DNA from: Sporolactobacillus shoreae
GTDB taxonomy: Bacteria > Bacillota > Bacilli > Bacillales > Sporolactobacillaceae
DNA length: 64,000 bases
Assembly (NCBI RefSeq): GCF_004684935.1
Contig: NZ_SRJD01000007.1
Location: 1 to 64,000, forward strand
Direction: 5' to 3'
Part shown: positions 59,885 through 64,000 of the stretch, piece after piece
How positions within the stretch are numbered: position 1 is the stretch's first letter
Layout: every line of letters begins with the position of its first letter
Translations under genes and position numbers: made by a program
Notes under the pieces: model-generated
Seen by the model: only the letters and a program-made list of their open reading frames with translations
Databases searched by the model: none
What the model was told of the DNA's origin: nothing

Positions 59885-61350
59885 CTTTTTACTCCTCCGG
59901 GTTTAACTTCATTCAATCGTCTGTCTCTTTGAAGGACGGATACCAGCGTCACCACAAAACCGAGGAAAACCCAATGAAAATAAAGGTTGCTCACTGAGCT
60001 CGGACTGATGCTTGATACAAGGAAAGCAAGCTGCCCCGCCAAGGCACCCTCAATCAGCATTTTTTGGTTGCGTTCCTCAACTCTTTGGCGCATACGGTAC
60101 AGACTCACAAAGAGGGCGGTGTACATCGCCAGATAACCGGCACCAATCAGAAGGCCAAAATTTCCGGTGATTTCTGCCAGCCAGTTGTGCACTTCATATA
60201 TATGATCCGTATTAAATAAAGGCCGGTATTCCAGATAATAAGAGAGATTGCCGGCTCCGACACCAAAGCCATATGTGTCCGCCAGATAATGCGCCGTGCT
60301 TTGCAGAAAATGCATGCGCACCACATTTGAGTCGGTGGTGCCATAAACTGAAAGGTCGGGTTCCTCGGTAAAAAAAGCGATCAGCTTAGAGACGATCTTG
60401 CCTGAATAGAGCAGAACCCCGCCGGCTAGAAGCGCGGCCGCCGCAATCGCACTGTACTTTTTGAATTTGCCGGGAAGAAACATAAAAACATAAAAAGCCA
60501 GTCCCGCCGCAATCGCGAGCAGGCTCGCGCGTGAATCGGTCAGAAAAATAATATAGAGGGAAAGTGCGGACAATGCCAGGGTGAGTACCCTGTATCCGCC
60601 CTTTTCCGCATTTTTTGCATACGAGAGATAGAAAAAGAATGAAATGGTCAGCAATGTTGCAAAATCATTCTGATTGGTAAACACTGCAGTCGGGTAATCA
60701 AGCTTGTATGCCGATCCGCCATACAACGAAGACGTTGGCAGCTGAAATCCGGTAAAATGGTTCACCAGGCCAATAACAAGAAGAGCGGCCGTCATAAACA
60801 TCCAAATGGCGTAAAATACGGTCAGCTGCCTGATTTTTGTAAAAGAAAAAACAGCGAGAAAAATAAAGGCGATGCCGATTCCAAGGAGGAAAAGGTACTT
60901 CACTCCGTCAATAACCGATTGCGCCCAGAGCAGCGAGATACTTCCGTAGGCCATCCAGAACAGTAAAAAGAACAGAACGCCTTTGACATAGATCTGATCC
61001 CAAAGATCGTGAAGCCCTTTCGCGCCGTTCGCTTTGACCAATAAAATGATCAGCGCCACAATCAGCATCAACCTGTAAATAAAGAGTGAAAAGAAACCGA
61101 CCTGCACGCTCAACAAGGATTGATTTAAAAAGGTTGTGGCAATAAACAGGTACATAGTGCTGACAAATACCTGCCCGCCCAATTCCGATGTTTTGATATA
61201 AAGGCAGGCGCAGATCAGAGCCCAAGTCCAGCAGAGAAAAAAAATCAGGTGGACCGGGGCGGATCCAGCGAGGCTGACTCCCACCAGCCCCGCGAGCAGA
61301 ACCGCGAATAGTCCCGTTGTCTTCCCTGCCGACAGGTTAATATGATTCAT
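59881..61350 (-). CDS. tuaE: Polysaccharide polymerase, TuaE-like (Wzy/O-antigen ligase family)
   Basis: A 489-residue integral membrane protein with about 12 transmembrane helices and a large outer loop near residue 350 (FGVGAGNLSYYLEYRPLFNT), the Wzy_C/O-antigen-ligase signature including YEVHNWLAEITGNFG with the His. It polymerises lipid-linked repeat units outside the membrane. TuaE of B. subtilis is 488 residues. The start is 50 bases before the dispersed repeat copy 4. It is followed by tuaF with overlap. Confidence 0.88.
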   Translation of the reverse strand: MNHINLSAGKTTGLFAVLLAGLVGVSLAGSAPVHLIFFLCWTWALICACLYIKTSELGGQVFVSTMYLFIATTFLNQSLLSVQVGFFSLFIYRLMLIVALIILLVKANGAKGLHDLWDQIYVKGVLFFLLFWMAYGSISLLWAQSVIDGVKYLFLLGIGIAFIFLAVFSFTKIRQLTVFYAIWMFMTAALLVIGLVNHFTGFQLPTSSLYGGSAYKLDYPTAVFTNQNDFATLLTISFFFYLSYAKNAEKGGYRVLTLALSALSLYIIFLTDSRASLLAIAAGLAFYVFMFLPGKFKKYSAIAAAALLAGGVLLYSGKIVSKLIAFFTEEPDLSVYGTTDSNVVRMHFLQSTAHYLADTYGFGVGAGNLSYYLEYRPLFNTDHIYEVHNWLAEITGNFGLLIGAGYLAMYTALFVSLYRMRQRVEERNQKMLIEGALAGQLAFLVSSISPSSVSNLYFHWVFLGFVVTLVSVLQRDRRLNEVKPGGVKR

Positions 61351-61400
61351 CTTTTAATCCCCTGTTTTTCTTTAATAAATATATAGGGCTTATAATTAAA

Positions 61401-61552
61401 GGCTTTGTTAGACTTGTCTGCTCTTTTTCGCTTCAGGCACTCGCTTGGTACCCTCGCTGCGAGGCCAGAAGGTTCACTGATCCCGCAGAGTCACGTGCAC
61501 CTTCCGCTCCATTAACGGAGAGACAGAATCAACATTGAATCGAAACAGAGCC
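61401..61552 (+). repeat. Dispersed palindromic repeat, copy 4
   Basis: A 152-bp copy starting GGCTTTGTTAGACTTGTCTG and ending with AACAGAGCC. The middle has TTCGCTTCAGGCACTCGCTT, GATCCCGCAGAGTCACGTGC and CTTCCGCTCCATTAACGGAG. It has been inserted between the epimerase and tuaE genes inside the cluster, five bases from the epimerase stop. Confidence 0.8.
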
Positions 61553-61556
61553 TAAA

Positions 61557-62489
61557 TTAAAGAGCCGCATTTCTTCCGCTGACAATACCCAATGTCTCCC
61601 GCAGACCGCTTACGAGGTCAAAACAAGGCACCCAATTCAGTATCGATTTTGTTTCTTCGTTCGATAACGTGCTGTCACGGATATCACCTTGACGCTCCGG
61701 CCCGTAAAGCACCTCAATGTCCGAATGAGAGACAGCCTTCATGATTTCAAACAGCCGGATAATGGATACCGAAGTTGCGGAAGAAACATTCGCGCAGAAG
61801 CTATTTTCAACGCGCAGTGCGGACACGGCGGCAGCAGCCACGTCTTTTACAAAGATAAAGTCCCTTGTCTGCTTTCCGTCCCCGTAAATCATCGGCGGCG
61901 TCCCTTTTCTGATACGGTCCGCGAAAATGGAGACCACACCGCCCTCTCCCTCGGCGTCCTGCCTCGGTCCATAGACATTGCTGAAGCGCAAAATGCCGTA
62001 GGACAGATGATGAAATTTATCGAACATCTTCAGATAATTTTCGACAGTCAGCTTTGTCAATCCGTAGGGCGATTCGGGCTCTGCCGGATGGCTCGTAAGC
62101 ACCGGCAGTGACTTTGGATTTCCGTAAACAGCCGCCGACGATGAAAAGACGACCTTTTTAACACCTGCACTATTTGCGGCGTTAATCACATTGAGTGAAC
62201 CGACGACATTGGTCCGAGCGTCGAGCAGCGGGTCTTTCACTGAGCGAGCGACACTCACCTGTGCCGCCAGGTGAATAATAAAGTCCGGTTTCAATGACTG
62301 GATCAAATTAATGACCGCCGGATCCGCAACATCGCATATATACAATTTAACCGGGAGCCCCGCAATGTTCTCGTGATGACCTGATGAAAAGTTATCGATC
62401 ACGGAAACTTCGTAATCACGCCGGATCAGTTCTTCGACAACATGGGATCCGATAAACCCCGCCCCGCCTGTAACAATCACTTTGTCCAT
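61557..62489 (-). CDS. NAD-dependent UDP-sugar 4-epimerase of the tua-like cluster
   Basis: A 310-residue extended SDR: VTGGAGFIGSHVVEELI, FSSSAAVYGNPK and YGLTKLTVENY (Tyr-x3-Lys). It resembles UDP-glucose/UDP-GlcNAc 4-epimerases of the GalE/WbpP group. It takes the place that TuaB/C/D occupy in B. subtilis, so the repeat unit here probably contains galactose or GalNAc, supplied by this enzyme. Its stop lies next to a dispersed repeat; tuaA is upstream on the same strand, 151 bases away. It shares several blocks with the pel-operon epimerase. Confidence 0.87.
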   Translation of the reverse strand: MDKVIVTGGAGFIGSHVVEELIRRDYEVSVIDNFSSGHHENIAGLPVKLYICDVADPAVINLIQSLKPDFIIHLAAQVSVARSVKDPLLDARTNVVGSLNVINAANSAGVKKVVFSSSAAVYGNPKSLPVLTSHPAEPESPYGLTKLTVENYLKMFDKFHHLSYGILRFSNVYGPRQDAEGEGGVVSIFADRIRKGTPPMIYGDGKQTRDFIFVKDVAAAAVSALRVENSFCANVSSATSVSIIRLFEIMKAVSHSDIEVLYGPERQGDIRDSTLSNEETKSILNWVPCFDLVSGLRETLGIVSGRNAAL

Positions 62490-62640
62490 CAGAATTCACC
62501 TTATTCCCTATAGTTCCTTACAGGCTGTTAAAACCTCATTATTTACGAGATCTCTAACCTCTAATAAATACTGTTTTGCATTGTTTTTTATTCTCACATT
62601 GGAGATTGTCCGATTACTCCGCATCGGCTCAGTAGGCTGA

Positions 62641-63300
62641 TTAACGCGCGCCTTCTCCGGTCAGAAGCACGCGAATTGTTTTGATGATGATTTCAAAATC
62701 CAGTTTCGGTGACAGTTTGCGGATATATTCCAGATCGTACACCAGTTTTTCCCTTGGCGAGAGATCATAGCCTCCGCTGACCTGCGCGAGTCCCGTCAAT
62801 CCAGGCTTGACCATCAGCCGGTTTTTAAATCCCGGTATATCGCGTTCAAACTGTTCCGTAAAAACCGGACGTTCGGGGCGTGGCCCGATCAATGACATAT
62901 CGCCTCTCAGAACCGAGATGAGTTGAGGCAGTTCGTCGATACGTGTCTTCCGGATCAGACGGCCGACCCTGGTCACCCGTGGATCATGCGCTTCCGCCCA
63001 TTTCGCGCCGGCCTTCTCCGCATCAATCCTCATTGATCTGAGCTTGACCATCCGGAACTTTTTCCCATCCTTGCCGACCCTCACCTGAGAGTAAAAAGCG
63101 GAGCCCGGCGTTTCAATCATGATCAATATGGAAAAAATCACAATAAGCGGCAAAGCCACGATCAACCCTACGGCGGACAAAAGAATGTCGCCCGCCCTTT
63201 TCAGGTGTAGATAGGATTCAGCTCCCGCAGGAAGCACGGTTTTCGGCATCATCATGACCGCATAGCTATTGTCCATCTTCATCTGTTTTTCTGCATTCAC
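62641..63300 (-). CDS. tuaA: Undecaprenyl-phosphate sugar-1-phosphate transferase, TuaA-like
   Basis: A 219-residue polyprenol-phosphate glycosyl-1-phosphate transferase (WbaP/PglC type). An N-terminal membrane helix (about 32-58) precedes the catalytic domain with KLRSMRIDAEK, LIRKTRIDELPQ, GDMSLIGPRPERPVF and KPGLTGLAQVSG. It starts the repeat unit by moving a GalNAc- or Glc-1-phosphate to undecaprenyl phosphate. TuaA has 221 residues. It is probably the first gene of the cluster on this strand. Confidence 0.9.
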   Translation of the reverse strand: MNAEKQMKMDNSYAVMMMPKTVLPAGAESYLHLKRAGDILLSAVGLIVALPLIVIFSILIMIETPGSAFYSQVRVGKDGKKFRMVKLRSMRIDAEKAGAKWAEAHDPRVTRVGRLIRKTRIDELPQLISVLRGDMSLIGPRPERPVFTEQFERDIPGFKNRLMVKPGLTGLAQVSGGYDLSPREKLVYDLEYIRKLSPKLDFEIIIKTIRVLLTGEGAR

Positions 63301-63778
63301 GAAAGGCCACCTCTTTGCCCATTCATTTCTTCTTCAGTACATCTTTCAATTATAATTAGAGGATGTATAGAAATCGTGGTGATTAGTTAAAGGTTTTGTA
63401 AAGAGGGTTCTGCGGCAATTGGCTGCAGGTGAGGTGGCCTCATTACCTGGCTCAATGGCTGCCTGCTCCGATCCCAGCTTTCCGTACAAAGCCCCTTTAT
63501 AATCATTCCCTGTATTGCAGGGAGAATATACTTCGTGGACGGTAAACCGGGGAGCGTCTTGAACAGATGGGCGGCAAAAAAATGAATTACGTTTAAAATT
63601 TGTTATGGAACTATAAAGATTAAGTAAAGCTGGTATTGAGAATGGACAAAAAGCCTTGAAGCTCCAGAAACTTCGCTGTACAGTGTTCAGAGGTATCACA
63701 TTCCTGAGCTCCGTTAGAGGTGCTGGATAAAGTGATTAAGGAGGAAAGCAGCAGACTGGCGTTTGCTGCTCTATATTA
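63301..63778. other. 478-bp intergenic region between divergent tuaA and flippase genes
   Basis: Divergent promoters must lie here. The plus strand has broken open frames (a 117-codon minus frame 63346-63699 has no ribosome site) and a TAAGGAGGAAAG stretch at 63737-63748, which is 34 bases from the flippase ATG. I find no recognisable gene, riboswitch or repeat. Confidence 0.4.
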
Positions 63779-64000
63779 ATGAAAGCATTTATCAGCAAAT
63801 TCATCGGTTTTTCAATCGGGCCTGTGGTTGGCGCGATTCTGTCTTTTATTACTATTCCTTTAACAACCTACTTTGTGGTTCCCAGTGAATATGGAAAGGC
63901 AAGCATGTTCATGACCTTTCAGATGATCTTTGCCACATTCCTTTTTCTGGGGCTGGATCAGGCCTACACCCGCGAGTATCATTCGACTAACAATAAGCTT
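63779..64000 (+). CDS. Polysaccharide flippase (Wzx/MATE-like), 5' part only
   Basis: The first 74 codons are in the window: MKAFISKFIGFSIGPVVGAI, then IPLTTYFVVPSEYGKAS and FATFLFLGLDQAYTREYHST. This is the N-terminal part (two hydrophobic helices and the SP-EYG-K motif) of polysaccharide_synt-type flippases, which move lipid-linked repeat units across the membrane. It is divergent from tuaA. The ATG has no ribosome site at normal distance. It probably serves the tua-like cluster. Confidence 0.8.
   Translation, partial: MKAFISKFIGFSIGPVVGAILSFITIPLTTYFVVPSEYGKASMFMTFQMIFATFLFLGLDQAYTREYHSTNNKL

Noticed and set aside
63346-63699. 117-codon minus-strand open frame between tuaA and the flippase
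   Set aside because: No ribosome site, no recognised motif, and the region must hold divergent promoters.

Overview
The window looks like chromosome of a low-GC, Gram-positive, probably spore-forming Bacillota of the Bacillales (a Sporolactobacillus-like bacterium is my guess). The evidence is strong AGGAGG ribosome sites, TTG/GTG starts, cre-like boxes, a PTS with a PRD regulator, a teichuronic-acid-type cluster and a YvrJ/DUF1659/DUF2922 set. No rRNA, CRISPR array, intact IS or prophage was seen. One tRNA-Ala(GGC) is present.

Region 1 (1-9.5 kb) is worn accessory DNA. It holds a secreted protein with a small membrane partner, relics of a tyrosine integrase, an SDR, an NmrA-like protein, an XRE regulator and a Cfr/RlmN-type methyltransferase, and an intact TetR/MFS efflux pair sharing a symmetric operator-promoter. 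gap and an MmyB-type regulator also lie here. Region 2 (9.5-29.3 kb) is mostly metabolism: lactate permease, Gfo/Idh oxidoreductase with RpiR regulator, L,D-transpeptidase, RidA, aldo/keto reductase, a galactitol-type PTS operon with class II aldolase and PRD activator, a Ca2+ P-type ATPase and a secreted phosphoesterase. Region 3 (29.5-38.7 kb) holds small accessory genes, a frameshifted esterase with a second esterase fragment 3.5 kb away, the tRNA, and a sulfonate/nitrate-type ABC importer.

Region 4 (38.9-49.4 kb) is the most interesting. A complete Gram-positive Pel exopolysaccharide operon (epimerase-pelD-pelE-pelA deacetylase-pelF-pelG, almost every junction overlapping) converges on a secreted TM1410/GH114-type glycosidase whose leader carries a class I cyclic-di-GMP riboswitch. 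Synthesis (through PelD) and the candidate hydrolase (through the riboswitch) may therefore both answer to c-di-GMP. The PelD I-site is spaced unusually.

Region 5 (50.7-57 kb) is a polyamine operon: AdoMet decarboxylase, arginine/lysine-type decarboxylase, spermidine synthase, then a hairpin and a perfect 21-bp tandem repeat (9.8 copies), then the two enzymes of the carboxy(nor)spermidine route. Two routes to spermidine thus sit in one operon, without an agmatinase. Region 6 (57.2-64 kb) is a teichuronic-acid-like envelope polysaccharide cluster (tuaA, epimerase, tuaE, tuaF, tuaG, tuaH-like), with the start of a flippase gene on the other strand running off the end. UDP-sugar 4-epimerases occur in both polysaccharide clusters. 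Two intergenic repeat families recur: terminator-like hairpins with a conserved loop and variable stem, and a 77-191 bp palindromic element (four copies).
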